Shown here in pieces: positions 10,610 to 23,139 of a stretch of DNA of 64,000 nt. This DNA is from Panax quinquefolius (taxonomy: Eukaryota > Streptophyta > Magnoliopsida > Apiales > Araliaceae): the NCBI GenBank assembly GCA_020205615.1, contig CM035168.1, positions 6,638,237 through 6,702,236 of the forward strand, written 5' to 3'. The notes below the pieces were generated by a model that made no database searches, was not told the origin of the DNA, and worked only from the letters and a program-made list of their open reading frames with translations. The translations under genes were made by a program, and so were the position numbers. How positions within the stretch are numbered: the first letter of the stretch is position 1; each line of letters begins with the position of its first letter.

Positions 10610-11262
10610 ACGTGTGTTTTTTATATTTTTATATAATTTTTTTTATTTAAAAATGAATTTCTCTGTATATTCATATAAAGGAAAATGATATAAAAATATC
10701 AGTTTTCTTTTAAAAGAGATTTTGGTATGTATTTTAGAATTAGCTAGAATTATAGGAGGTCTTTAAAATGATTACTATTAATACATATATATATATTCAA
10801 CTAATTAGAAATTAAAAAATTAATTTTAAGCATTTGCATATATATTATTTTCTATATCAATATATAACATTTGATAAAATTATAAAGATGGTCAACTATA
10901 TTATATATATATATTTTTAAAAAGTTATAATTTATATTTATTAATGACAACAAAAAAAATTGATAAATAAAATCCCAATATGTATCATTTTTCTTGTGAA
11001 AATAAAAATAATTTGTTTTTTCATTAATCTTAAAATGAAATAATAACTGATAAATTAAAATAATAACAATATATAAGTTTCTTTATTTGTATGTTATTAA
11101 GAGACGGAGAGTATATAGTAGTGAGTAAGGGAGTGAGTAGAGAAGACTAAAGACTAATTCCAAGTCAGAGAAGGAACGCGTTAAGACTTAAAAAGAAGGA
11201 GCAGCCAAAAGGGAAGGGGAGAGGGAGCAGCCAGCCGTCCCTCCACGAATAGAAAGAAGAAG
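10610..11262. other. Very AT-rich upstream intergenic region
   Basis: Low-complexity AT stretches (for example TATATATATAT near 10788 and 10900) and a purine-rich block (11190-11232). No gene or clear transposon. A GACGGAGAGTATA near 11103 resembles a Stowaway right end, but no matching left end was found. Confidence 0.4.
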
Positions 11263-11383
11263 GACAAAATAATAAAGATAATATTATATTTTGAATAATA
11301 ATAAAGATAATAGAAAGCTTTATAAAGTTATTTTTTGAATTATGAACGAGCTGACAAAATAATAAAGATAATATTATATTTTG
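11263..11383 (+). repeat. Pair of 31-bp perfect direct repeats
   Basis: GACAAAATAATAAAGATAAT and the 11 bases that follow occur identically at 11263-11293 and 11353-11383, 90 bp apart. The intervening sequence also holds a partial third copy (AATAATAAAGATAATA). Probably replication slippage or a small duplication. Confidence 0.75.
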
Positions 11384-11533
11384 TGATTTTATATATCGAT
11401 TTTTTAGTTAGGAATTAAGTGGGTGATTATAATTAGTAATATTTTAATGATATATTTGATATAATAAATAAATATTATAATCATACCCAATTTTATCTAT
11501 TGATATAAAAGTGTGTTAGTATGGTTCTTCTAC

Positions 11534-11759
11534 GCAGACAGGAGAATGGGACAGGGAAATTGGACCGATTACAAATACAGGGTTATACAAATTGTATAAT
11601 TCTGTATTTGTATATGTATTCAAATTACAATTAAAATATAATATTTTATAAAAATTCTTGTTGGAATAAATACTATATATTTTTTGAAAATCACAATAAA
11701 AAAAATTAAAAAAAAAATTACAACCAATCTCATTTTCCTGTCCAATTACCCTGTCTGCC
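11534..11759. mobile_element. MITE-like inverted-repeat element
   Basis: Terminal inverted repeats of about 41 bp: the left end GCAGACAGGAGAATGGGACA pairs with the right end reading GCAGACAGGGTAATTGGACA on the minus strand. I count 11 mismatches in 41, 4 of them in the first 27. It is 226 bp, AT-rich inside, and non-coding. No convincing TSD, so the superfamily is not assigned. Confidence 0.5.
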
Positions 11760-11769
11760 CATATTTTTT

Positions 11770-13802
11770 GGTATTAGTAATATTGATATTTATGAAATTA
11801 TCAAAGTTGGTATTATAAGTATTTCAAAGTTTGACTTTTACTAGTAGTACATTTTTAGGACAACCCAATCCCATAGTGTTTCTACCAAACAAAAAAGAAG
11901 AAAGTCTGACTTGAACTTTTTCAATGCTAAGAAAAATCAATTTTTAGAGGTGGTTAGTATTAATAAAGAATAGTAAAGATATTTATATCTAATATTAACT
12001 CAGGGGTGACGCTACTAACAGTTAATCTTAAAAAATGATAGTACTCCCTCCGTTTTTAAATAAATATCATTTAAAATTTTTATATATAAATTAAAAAATT
12101 ATTTAATATTATTATTTAATAATTAAAATAAATAAGTGTCGTTTATCTCTTTTAAGTACAAAATTGAACTCTCTCTTTAAGTTTGAAACTTCCTTTTTAA
12201 CTGAATTTAATGATTCTCTATTATTTCTCTAAATTTCATATTTTCTTGGCTTTGTATTTACTATCTTGTAACTTGTAAGTTTAAATCCTTAAAATTTTAA
12301 ATTACTACCATAATATAAATATTTACTGACAGTTGAGGAATGATTTTGTGGGTCCAGTTAATTCGGCAGGACCTATCCTACTTGAACAAGACACGTGGCG
12401 GTATATAAGAGATTTGATTTTAAGAAATTTGCAGTTCTGATCCTATTTGATTTTTAATCTTAAGAAAAGAGTCACTTTAAGTTTAAGGAGATTGACTCAT
12501 ATCCTATCTATTCTAATTTGACGACAGAACGATAAATGTGGTGTGATCAATTATAAATATAAAATTATATCATGCACATGTATTATACTCACATATCATC
12601 TACTTTTATACATTAGAACAATTATATTCTTTCATTGTTAACGCGTTTTTAATATGTACTGATTCTCACACGTAAGTTTCTCGTTTGATGTGTAAATTTT
12701 CCATTTGTTGTTTGGTGATTTTACGAACGAATAAATTTTGATGTTAATATGGACATAATATGTTTGAGGTATTGACTTGTTTATTTATTTGAAAAAAAAA
12801 TAGCCTTTTATTCTAAAAAAATATTTTTATTAAGACTCTAATCTAATTTTAAATGAGGGTTTGATTCAATTATTAAGCACCTCATTTGAGAACAGAAGCT
12901 ATAGATGGTTCTTATAATTAGGCTGACAAGATGAACACGATGACTAGACTGACTGCCTTATTACCCACCAAGTAAGTAAAGAGTTAGGCGCGTGAAGTCA
13001 TTGCTTACAGCCATACACACACCTGTTGTATACGTAACATAAATAAAGTATTAGTATTTGTTTGGCGGCCTTACCGCTGAAAATAAAACGCCAAGTCTAT
13101 AAAAATTGGACAAGTGGAGCAACTGAAAACCAAACACCCACCAACACTGTTGAGAGATACCCCCCTCGCCCCTCCCTCCTACGCCCTATACCCTATGCCG
13201 GCGTATCCACTAAACTGAATAAAACGAGAAGCATGTGCTACAAATATTATTTATACAAGTAAATATCTCCGTAGGACCATATGGTATAGTATAGTGGACT
13301 TTTATTCTTTTGGAAACTTCGTACACGTGGTCCTGTGGAAGTAAACTCACATTTTTTTATAAAAAAAAAAATTAATTTTTGGTGGGTTGAGAATAAGTCT
13401 TCATTATCAATTTAGAAATATTTAAATAAAAATTACTATCATGAACTTATAACTACTTCTTTTTTATTTTCTTTTAATTTTTTAAATTAAATAATTAAAT
13501 TTTTATTTTTATTTTTTACTTATTTTCAACAGAGTCATCACGTCATAAATTAATAATATGACGCGTTAACATGTTATTTTAGTGCTTATGTGTGAAGAAA
13601 AACTATATTAATAATATGCGAGTACAAATGAGTAATATCACAAACATAAATGAAAAAAAATATATATAAAGTCAAAAACACATTTCTATTACATTAAGAT
13701 CCAACCAACAATCAAAACTCAATTAATCAAAAGAATCTACAAAGTTTATCTTCTTCTCCGCCTCAAACCCTAACATACAAGATCCAAAGCAAAAATATAC
13801 TG
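11770..13802. other. Intergenic, mostly unassigned
   Basis: No reading frame looks genuine. At 12044-12053 CTCCCTCCGT preceded by TA looks like the left end of a Stowaway MITE, but its right end is not found. ACACGTGGC at 12391-12399 is a textbook ABRE/G-box and is followed by a TATA-like GTATATAAG; it is 2.2 kb from the zinc-finger start codon, so its target is unclear. A second CACGTGG lies at 13325-13331. A C-rich tract lies at 13158-13185. Confidence 0.35.
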
Positions 13803-13892
13803 TCAATTTGTATATAGAAAATTTGTATTTGAATTCTGTACCATGTATTTGGCGACTTAGAATATGTTGTGTAGACCTATTTTGGGGGCGTC
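13803..13892 (+). mobile_element. Remnant of a gypsy LTR 3' end
   Basis: TTTGTATTTGAATTCTGTAC, then CATGTATTTGGCGAC and CCTATTTTGGGGGCGTCA match the final 90 bp of plus-strand LTRs (compare 54520-54600). The remainder is missing; it is cut off at the start of the hairpin-rich element that follows. Confidence 0.7.
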
Positions 13893-14590
13893 ATAGTTAA
13901 CAATTAAAAAAATTCCTCTACTCTACGATTTTAAACATGTTGTTCTGCTGCTAAGTTTTTCAATACTGAATTTAAAGCAACTTAGTAGCACCTCAAACAT
14001 CATTCATCCTTCGTAATTGTACTGGTCTTAGTGACCTATTATAACCAAGTCTTAGTGACTTGAGAAGATCTTAGTGATCTGTTGTGACCAAGTCTTAGTG
14101 ACATGAAGAAATCTGTATGATTCATCTAGTTGTAACTGTTCTTTGTGAACAGATCTTAGTGATCACCTCATCCTTAGTGGATTATACCTACTCAAAGAGT
14201 AGAAGAGTAAACTAGAAAATCTTTGCACTCCGAACCACTTAAAAATATTTTGTCTCATTTACTTTTTGCACTTACTTTCATGTCGAGTTATTTTTAAGTG
14301 TTCTTCGATTTATTTTGTGACTTAGTTCCACTTTGAGTTGCTAAATTTAGAATTATGCTTTTTCCATAATCTTTGAAGAGGTTTTTATAAACTATCATTT
14401 TGATGTGCAAAATCTCTTAATTAACCTATTTAATTAATTATAAGTTGGTAATAACTCTTTAAATCAAAAGTTTTTAAAGAATCTATTCAACCCTTCTTCT
14501 AGATCTTTCAGTGCCTTCGGAAAATAACAAGTGATATTAAAATAGTGTTCTATTGATCAAAGATTTAATCACTTGAGTATATCCATGACA
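13893..14590 (+). mobile_element. Copia-type LTR fragment, Sirevirus-like, with a hairpin string
   Basis: About 700 bp ending in CA (CCATGACA at 14583-14590). It contains a dense cluster of small palindromes and, near its end, an ATTCAACCCTTCTTCTAG block like those at the ends of dicot Sirevirus LTRs. Sirevirus LTRs are known for palindrome clusters. The left terminus is uncertain (TAGTTAACAATT, perhaps a mutated TG start) and no internal region or TSD is present, so this could be a solo LTR or a fragment. Confidence 0.45.
14024..14202 (+). repeat. String of eight small palindromes, six with the loop TTAGT
   Basis: GGTC-TTAGT-GACC (14024-14036), CAAGTC-TTAGT-GACTTG (14046-14062), AGATC-TTAGT-GATCT (14066-14080), CAAGTC-TTAGT-GACATG (14089-14105), CTGTTC-TTTGT-GAACAG (14136-14152), AGATC-TTAGT-GATCA (14151-14165), ATCC-TTAGT-GGAT (14170-14182) and CTACTC-AAA-GAGTAG (14188-14202). 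Arms change together while the loop stays fixed. An 11-nt inverted repeat with one mismatch (13947-13957 with 13979-13989) precedes the string. Confidence 0.85.
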
Positions 14591-15607
14591 CTAAATGTGA
14601 CGCCCCCAAAATTAGGTATACGTCACCCATCTTGGGTCGCCACTTACATGGTACATAAATTCAAATACAACTTACTAATATAATCATGTGTATAATAATC
14701 GACATAAACGTGAGTTTGAATACAAATATTGTCTACTAGATATTATACAAACTCAAAAGGAGTCCTCATTACAACTATTATCACACTATTTCACGTAATA
14801 GTGAGGACTACTAATGCTATCCTCTCGGACCATTACTCCGCTCCCGACTTCGTCCCGGCTATGTTCTCATTTCAAGAGAAACAAAGTGAAAGAAAGGTGA
14901 GCTCAACTAGCCCAAAAGAAATAATATTACGACTAAGATAATGCGAATAAATTATCATTAGCCTTCAACAAAGATGTTAAACCGATAAAATACAATATAT
15001 AACCAACTTAATTTAAGCTGCGGTGAATATCTGAATCCATTAAAAGAGTCAAGTAGAAAATAAAGTCTACTATCTTTTAGGTTTTAAAAGGTTTTCATAA
15101 ATTTTTATCATTAAGACTCGGTTTAATGAATAAACCACAATATCTAATCATCCCCGTACCACGGTCAAGGATTTTCATCAAATTATCAATGGTCACGACT
15201 ATACCGAATCACCCCTGGGTCATAATCATACCAAAACTATCCATCATCGCATTACAAAAGCCACCGAGGACTTTTATCACATCATTTATAACAAGCCACG
15301 ATTTATACCGAATGATCCTGAATCATAATCATACTAAGTTCATCTATGCACGTAAGCCAAAGATAACATAATATATCATGAGGATGATGACAATGACATA
15401 ATAATTCAATAAAACAAGTTCAAGAATTATTTTATCCGAGAATTAATAACGTCCAAATTGTCAACAAGATATCTTTGTTTTGTAGAGTAAAATTCAAGAA
15501 TGATCGTAAGAATATTTTCCATGAAAAGATATCTTTGGATGAAACGCAAATATCGAGGATATTCTACTAATTTCATGGAGTATAAAGTCAAAGTTTTAAC
15601 TAACCGG

Positions 15608-16013
15608 GTATAATAAAGAATGGAATAACAAAAGAAATCACCACGCATGCAGATTGCGATGTGGCATGAAGTTATTCCAATGTAATAATAATAACGGAAC
15701 CGGTCGTCAGTGAAATTCACAATCAAGCGGATGATCCAATGTAATAATAAATGCTGAATAATAAACAATGGAACCAGTCCTGTAAAACACATGAGCATGT
15801 GATATTCCAAATGAATAATAAAGAATGGAATAATAGAAGAAGATCACCAAGTATAGGGGATTCCGTATACAAGTTATTCCAATGTAATAAATAAGAATGG
15901 AATAACATAAGGATTTCACCAAGTATAGGGTATCCGCATATACTGAGTTATGTATAGGGTATACCACTTTTACAAAGTTATTCCAATGAAATAATAATGA
16001 ATGGAATAATGAA
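15608..16013 (-). repeat. Stem-loop minisatellite, array 1, in solo LTR (first copy)
   Basis: Repeated AATAAAGAATGGAATAA / GTTATTCCAATG units with hairpin potential; six or so units. Its duplicate lies at 17232-17700. The two are clearly related but differ in small indels. Confidence 0.65.
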
Positions 16014-16954
16014 GTTCTCTTCATGAATAAGAAAGAATAACACCCCTTACGGGTACAACAAATAATACCCCTTACCGTAAAAGACACTGGATATCAAAGT
16101 AGTGAAGTACCAGAATACTCTTCTTCTTCCTCTCTATAGATTTTCTCTCTATAACTTCTCTCTATAATTTCTCTCTCTAGAGTTTTAGTGAATTCGTAAG
16201 AAAATAATGAAGGAATGAGCTTCTATTTATAGGAAAATAGAATGCATAGTAATTAATCCATGAACGGTCCAGATTGATTTACTTTAATCTGACGGTCCAT
16301 ATTTAAAGCAAAATCTTTTAAATAAAATATAATATATTCTATTTATATAAAAACATTTTACTATGCAAACACTATGCAACACTATGCAAAATAAAATATA
16401 ATATATTCTATTTATAGAATAACTTTAATAAAGTATTACATTTTATATAAAAGATGTTTCATTTTTATTACGTTAATAATACGAATAAAACAAAACGTCA
16501 TTATCGCTATAATAATTCATATTATTAATCGACAATAATGGAATCAAACTGAGTGACTTCTCACATAAGCATCAATAATCAATACCGTGTGCTTCTATGC
16601 AACCACACGTATTACTGTACTTTTACTACCGAGTAGTTCAACAATGTCAGCAGTAAAACTTCCGCCGTTATTTCAATAAAATATTTTTTGTCGTTTTCTC
16701 AATCCGATAATAATTACATTGTGGGGTCCACCAATGATTGAGCCGTTGTACGAATATTCCCTGCTAAACCGAATATTCCCCGACCAATCGAATAATTTAA
16801 CCACTTGCATACTTTGCAAAATTTATAAATATTACCCACAACTATAACATTATATCAAATTTATTCCATAATATTCAAAAATAATATTTATAGAAAATTC
16901 ATCTTTATTTATAAAAGCTGGGGTCTTACAACCCAAAGATAATCATACTTAGTT

Positions 16955-16982
16955 CATCTATGCACGTTCATCTATGCACGCA
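16955..16982. repeat. Two-copy 14-bp tandem repeat
   Basis: TTCATCTATGCACG occurs twice in a row near the internal LTR junction; sister copies (about 15340) have it once. A local slippage event. Confidence 0.8.
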
Positions 16983-17231
16983 AGCCAAAGATAACATAAT
17001 ATATCATGAGGATGATGACAATGACATAATAATTCAATAAAACAAGTTCAAGAATTATTTTATCCGTGAATTAGTAACGTCCAAATTGTCAACAAGATCT
17101 TTTGTTTTGTAGAGTAAAATTCAAGAATGATCGGAAGAATATTTCCATGAAAAGATCTTTGGATGAAACGCAAATATCAAGGATATTCTACTAATTTCAT
17201 GGAGTATAAGTCAAAGTTTTAACTAACCGGG

Positions 17232-17700
17232 TATAATAAAGAATGGAATAACAAAAGAAATCACCATGCATGCGGTGATTGCATAGATAAGTTATTCAAT
17301 GAGAATAATAATAACTTAACCAAATTCGTGAAATTCACAATCACAGGATGATCCAATGTAATAATAAATCTTTGAATAATAAACAATGGAACTGGGTCCC
17401 CAGTAAACACACAAACAGGATATTCCAAATGAATAATAAATGCGGAATAATAAACAATGGAACCAGTCCTGTAAAAACACACGCATGAGATATTCCAAAT
17501 GTAATAATAAAGAATGGAATAATGTAAGAAGATCACCAAGTATAGGGGATTCAGTATACAAAGTTATTCCAATGAATAAATAAGGATGGAATAACATAAG
17601 ATTTCACCAAGTATAGGGTATCGCCGCATATACAAAGTTATGTATAGGGTATACCACTTTTACAAGTTATTCCAATAGAATAATAATGAATGGAATAACA
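17232..17700 (-). repeat. Stem-loop minisatellite, array 1, in solo LTR (second copy)
   Basis: Duplicate of the array at 15608-16013 with one extra unit: the segment around 17390-17480 repeats a CCAAATGAATAATAAATG block. This shows that unit number changes even between two halves of one LTR. Confidence 0.6.
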
Positions 17701-18643
17701 GAGGTTCTCTTCATGAATACAAACGAATAATATCCCTTACACGATACAACAAATAATACCCTTACCGTAAAAGACAATTTGGATATCAAAGTAGTGAAGT
17801 ACCGAATACTCTTCTTCTTTCTCTCTATAGATTTTCTCTCTATAGCTTCTCTCTATAATTTCTCTCTAGAGTTTTAGTGAATTAAAGAAAATAATGAAGG
17901 AATGAGCTTCTCATTTATAGGAAAATAGAATGCATAGTAATTAATCCATGAACTATTCCAAATTGATTTACTTTAATCGATGGACGGTCCATATTTAAAG
18001 CAAAATCTTTTAAATAAAATATAATATATTCTATTTATATAAAAACATTTTACTATGCAACACTATGTAAAAACACTATGCAACACTATGCGTAATAAAA
18101 TATAATATATTCTATTTATAGAATAACTTTAATAAAGTATTCTGCTTTTATATAAAAAGATGTTTCGCTTTTATTACGTTAATAATACTGAATAAAACAA
18201 AACGTCATTATCGCTTATAATAATTCATATTATTAATCGATGATAATGGAATCAAATGGTGACTTCACATAAGCGTCGATAATCGTCTAGGTGTCTTCTT
18301 ATGCAACCACATCGTATATTCTGTACTTTTACTATCGAGTAGGTTCAATAAAGATCAACGGTAAAAATTCATAGCCGTTTTTCAAAAAAATATTTTTGTC
18401 GTTTTCTCAATCCGATAATTACATTTCGTAGGGTCCACTGATGATTGAGCCGTTATCAGACGAATATTCCTCGCTAAATCAATATTCCCTACCAATCGAA
18501 TATAATATAACCATCGTATACTTTGCAAAATTTATAAATACTACCCACAACTATAATATTATCTCAAATCCACACCATAATATTAAAAATTATTTCGACA
18601 AAATTTAAATCTTTATTGATAAAATCTGGAGTCTCACACTAAA

Positions 18644-18866
18644 TAAAATAAGTTTTGATCTTGGTGGAAGAAACAAGCCATCTCTATACAATAAAGAAAA
18701 GTTTGTTAATTAGAAAGTGCATGATGTGTTAACATTATGTACTGCAAGTGCACAGTGTTGAATTGAAGAACTTGCAAGTACAGGTCGAACCCACAGAGAC
18801 TAAATTAATTTTAATGTTTCCTTAATATCTATTTTAGGTGAATTAGAAATAAAGATTGAGAATTGA
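18644..18866. other. Unassigned sequence between two LTRs
   Basis: Contains GTACTGCAAGTGCACAGTGT and CAGGTCGAACCCACAGAGAC, a pair of phrases I associate with dispersed plant repeats, but I cannot name the element. No gene. Confidence 0.3.
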
Positions 18867-18949
18867 TGTGACGCTCCCAAAATAGGTCCACACAATTCAT
18901 CTTGAGTCGCCAGAAATAACACAACTGACAACTTCATTTATACAACTGT
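18867..18949 (-). mobile_element. LTR F, first 83 bp, split by element A
   Basis: TGTGACGCTCCCAAAATAGG starts a minus-strand LTR of the gypsy superfamily seen throughout. It is cut after ...TACAACTGT and resumes at 54606 (CGTGCAAAATACGAC...), which restores the order seen at 8520-8555. This shows that F is older than A. Confidence 0.75.
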
Positions 18950-20195
18950 TGTAAGACCCCAACTTTTATGAATAAAAATGAATTTTCTATAATTATCATT
19001 TTTGAATATTATGGAATGAATTTGATATAATGTTATAGTTGTGGGTAATATTTATAAATTTTGCAAAGTACACAAGTTGTTATATAATATTCGATTGGTC
19101 GGGGAATATTCATTTTAACAGGGAATATTCGTACGACGGCACAATCATTGGTGGATCCCACAATGGAATTATTATCGGATTGAGAAAACGACAAAAATAT
19201 TTTTATAAAAATAACGGCGGAAGTTTTATCGTTAATCATTGAAACACCCTAAGTTAAAAGTACAGAATACGCATGGTTGGTTTGCATAAGAAGCACACCA
19301 GTATTGATTATTGATGCTTACGTGAAAAGTCACTTAGTTTTGTTCAATTATTACTTCAGTAATTGTTGCATAGTTTCTCACGTTAATTGATTCAATTATT
19401 GTCGATATTTTATTGAGACGACAAAGTTATTAATATTATTATTTGCATTATTAACGATGTTTAGAAGTTCTGCCAAGGAGAGGTTTGGTCACCTAATCAA
19501 GCGCGCTAACAGGAGAAATCCTTATTGGAAAGCCCCTCTTTCTTGGGAACGACCAGTCGATTAATAGTGAATAATAATAATGATGATGAAGTTTTGTTTT
19601 ATTTGTATTATTAACGTAATAAAATGTAAAAACTTTTTATATAAAATAAAATACTTTTATAAAGTTATTCGCTTTTATTAGGCTAATAGTAAAATCTTTT
19701 TATATAAAATAGAATACTTTTATAAAGTTATCTGCTTTTATTAGACAATAATTAGAATATATTATATTTTATTATGCATAGTATTTGTATAATGCCCGTA
19801 TAATAGTATTTGCATTGTAAAATCTTTTTTAAAGTTATTCGTTTTATTAGATTATAAATAGAATATATTATATTTTATTGTAAACCAATCTGGACCGTCT
19901 GCTTTAAAGTAAATCAATCTGGACTGTTCATGGATTGTTATTATTCATTCCATTCTTCTATAAATGAAGCTCATTCCTTCATTATTTCTTACGAATTCAC
20001 CAAAACTCTGAGAGAAAACCGTAGAGAACTCTTCTTCTATAATCTTGAGCGTATTTCTTTAGAGTTTAAGAAAGCTTTGAGAGTAGTGCAACTTTCTTCA
20101 AGTATATCCCCACCCTACCGTCGAAGTACTCTTCTTTATAAGGTAAGGGGTATTATTTCTTTTGTATTCATGAAGAGAACTTTTGTTATTCCATT
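18950..20195 (+). mobile_element. Element A 5' LTR, truncated
   Basis: Collinear with 51936-53180 of the 3' LTR, through the promoter and leader (CTATAAATGAAGCTCATTCC near 19957). It stops after GTTATTCCATT, at the first unit of the stem-loop array, where element C begins. The rest of this LTR and the primer-binding site are missing. Confidence 0.85.
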
Positions 20196-23124
20196 TGTAA
20201 CATTTCAGAATTTTTAATTATTTTATTAAATATTTATTGAATTATTTAAGTATTTAATGGATGTGTTTATTATTAAATAAATAATTGTTCAAATTTGATT
20301 CAATTTGGTTAACTATTTGTTAAATAAATAATTAAGGAAATTAATTATTTTATGCTAATTTAATTTAATTATTAAGTTAGAGAGTTTTGATTAATTGAAT
20401 TATTATTCTTTTATTTGAATTTTGTAATTAAAAGGAGGTGTTAGTTGATTAAATAAAGTTATAATTATAAAGAAAATTATAATTTTGTGGTATTGATTTA
20501 TGTGATGTAGTAATTTAATAAATTGTTATTAAGATTAATTTAATTTAGTAAATGTGTGACAAATAACCTTTTATAAAGGAGTTATTAAAATAACTTAAAG
20601 GAGTTTTAATTCAGTTTTGCTAATCAAGGCCTAATGCCTATCAAGTCTTTAATCTAATTGTGTTTTACCAAATAAGGCGTAAGGATTAATTGATTATTTT
20701 TGTTAGTGGTTAGCCAAACAAGCCTTATGGCTTTTGGTTTTCAAAATAAAATAACTGATGTCAGTTAAATTAGAGTTATATTATATAATTAATATATATT
20801 ATATCTTATATACATTAGATTGTTAGTACATAGTTAGAGTTAGGAAGAAAAGAGAAAAACTCAGAGGAAGAAAAGAAGAAAAGAAGAAAGGAAGAAAGGA
20901 AGAAAGACTAGGAGATTGGAGAAAGAAGCTTGAGAATTAAAGATATAGCCATCATCATCATCATCTTCTTCAAGGTATTAACCTATTCTTTTAGTTTTAA
21001 AAATTTAGTTTTTCTCTTCCCAAATTCTCTGTAGAATCCTTGTGTAAGGGTAAATTAGTTGTTATGTATGTGATTTTATATGATAATCTAGTGAGTTAAA
21101 CTATTTTTTTAAGCTATGATTGAGAATAGTCCATGAATTTATATTATGTATATGTTTGTGAAGAAAAGTATTTTTACAGAGAGTTTTTGTGATTATATAT
21201 TGTTTAGTCAAAATAGAAATCATGGGTTGTTTAGTTATTTTATTGATAAATTGGCTATTCAATTTGTTAGAGTATGTATATACTTTGATAAAATGCTTTA
21301 AATTAACTCTGCTTTTGTTGAAAAACAAAATCACAAGATTGATTTTCATAAAAACATCAAAAAGTGAATTTTATCAAAAATAGTGAAATTGGATGTTTTA
21401 AACTTGTTGTTTATGTTGTTGTATGGATAGAAACATGTTAGAATTCTTGAATTAGGTTTACATGAAGTCTTTGTATGATTTGCATGTGAATTAGGTCATT
21501 AGAAATGAACTTTTAGGCCAAAATTAGCTTTTTCTTATATCGTTGTTAGAAAGTCATTAGTCGAAATCGAGTTTCGCGCTATGCCAAACACTTGAAAATA
21601 TTAATCTCAAATGCCAATATACTTTTTTTAGTTTTATTCGTCATTCATAATACCGCACTATTCAAAGATAAAAGCTGTAAATGCAAATGCGAAAGTTAAA
21701 GGTAATGGTCCTGACGAAGGTACTTTTTTGTACTCAAATGTTAAGAAATTGTTATGTGATGATAGTAGGACTATAAAATGTTGATGTTAGTATTTCTATT
21801 CTATGAATAAGTATGTAATTAACAATTAACTTGTGTTATAACTTGATTATATGATTAAATAATCAAACCTATATGATGTATGTAGTTAGTTAAATTTGTA
21901 AAGCAGTAGTGACTAACTATGTCATGATGACATATATATATATGTATATATAGGGTATTATGATCCGAATTGATTCGGTTTAGCCTACGAGCAAAGCAAG
22001 TTTTCTAATCCTTTATCTTGTTGAACTAATTATGGTTTCCAATTCGATTACCTTATAAATGATGCAAGTTCTCTAATCTATTTTATTGTTGAATCAATTA
22101 TTGTTCCCAATATAATAATGGAAGGTTTCTAAACTTTGATTTTTGATATTGAACAAGTTATTCTTGTATTTAACTTGTTGTTTAGCATGCCCAAATATAT
22201 TTGAATAGTTTTATCGTTCATATTGCCATGCATGCTTAGTATTTAATTCTAAATAACCTTGGCTTAATATTGTTCAAGCAAGGTGTGTTATAGTTATTCA
22301 AGTTGTATGCTATTAGATTATTGCTAAAGCATGACTTTAATTTACCATGTTGATTCAATTACGATTATTCTATAGTATGATGTTATTGGTTTCATTCAAC
22401 TAATCCTTTCGTTGAATTTCAAATTACCCTGAAATGTATCTAAACCAAACTCACTTTGGTGCGGACTTGTACTCTAAATACTGAGATGAATAACCCTATT
22501 ATTAAGGGTAACTTACGCTTAGCGTTGAAATATTTGTGCACAATACATTGTACGAAGGGCTGATCCCCCTAAGTACGAGGAGTCCCTATAGTCTTATGAT
22601 CAAGTAAAGTTTAAGTTGAAACATTACTTATAACTATGGACATAGTTCGTGGTCTTAGGACCCTCAGTTATTTACTTCAGATTGTTGACAAATCATAATT
22701 GTTTAAATCTATTGAGCCTCTTATTTAACATTTGTTGTAAAGGTTTTTCATTCATTATTGTATCAAGTGAGCTTTGTTTGCTCACTCTTGCTTATATAAC
22801 TATTATAGTTAAGGATGAGAAGGCTAATGTACCTAGCACCAGTAAGGAAAAAGGAAAGATGAACAAGTTTTGAAGACTTGTAATTTGATATTTTATTATC
22901 AGTTTTTAAATGAATGGTTGTAATGAAGTTTAATTATTTATTTTCCGCATTTGAATGATTGTGTTTAAAGGTTAGACAACCTGGGAGATTTTATTATGTA
23001 ACCCTTTAATGGGGAAGGTTTTATTTATCCAGTTTTATTGTGATTGGGTAGTTAGATATGAATGTTTGATTAAGTGAACACCAAATCCTGTGGGAATGAA
23101 GTACCTGGGTTTGGGGGTGTCACA
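20196..23124 (+). mobile_element. Element C 5' LTR
   Basis: Starts TGTAACATTTCAG and ends GGGTTTGGGGGTGTCACA, three bases before a primer-binding site. It holds an AT-rich TATA region (20790-20825), a GAAGAAAG purine tract (20865-20912) and a CATCATCATC run (20951-20965). The 3' part (22480-22640) matches 63720-63860 of the LTR at the right end of the window. Confidence 0.8.
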
Positions 23125-23127
23125 AGT

Positions 23128-23139
23128 TGGTATCAAAGC
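23128..23139 (+). other. Primer-binding site of element C
   Basis: TGGTATCAAAGC, one mismatch from TGGTATCAGAGC, the plant initiator-tRNA-Met primer-binding site, three bases after the LTR end. Confidence 0.8.

Larger units (their letters stand above)
14596..18638 (-). mobile_element. Solo LTR of the main gypsy family with a duplicated 5' part
   Basis: Begins TGTGACGCCCCCAAAATTAG and ends GGAGTCTCACA. CTAAA flanks it at 14591-14595 and 18639-18643. An internal LTR end, GGGGTCTTACA, occurs at 16930. After it the sequence jumps back to the equivalent of about 15320 and repeats to 18638. The element is therefore one full LTR (14596-16930, 2335 bp) fused exactly at its terminus to a partial LTR (16931-18638). 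No coding sequence. Confidence 0.87.

Noticed and set aside
11099..11113. Stowaway right end (GACGGAGAGTA)
   Set aside because: No matching left inverted repeat upstream; probably chance or a lone remnant.
12391..12409. ABRE plus TATA as promoter of a new gene
   Set aside because: ACACGTGGC followed by TATATAAG looks convincing, but no coding sequence follows on the plus strand, and it is too far from the zinc-finger gene to assign.
15427..17597. Overlapping minus-strand ORFs of 60-127 codons with repeated FHSLLLHWN-like phrases
   Set aside because: They translate the stem-loop minisatellite in several frames; the repetition is in DNA, not protein.
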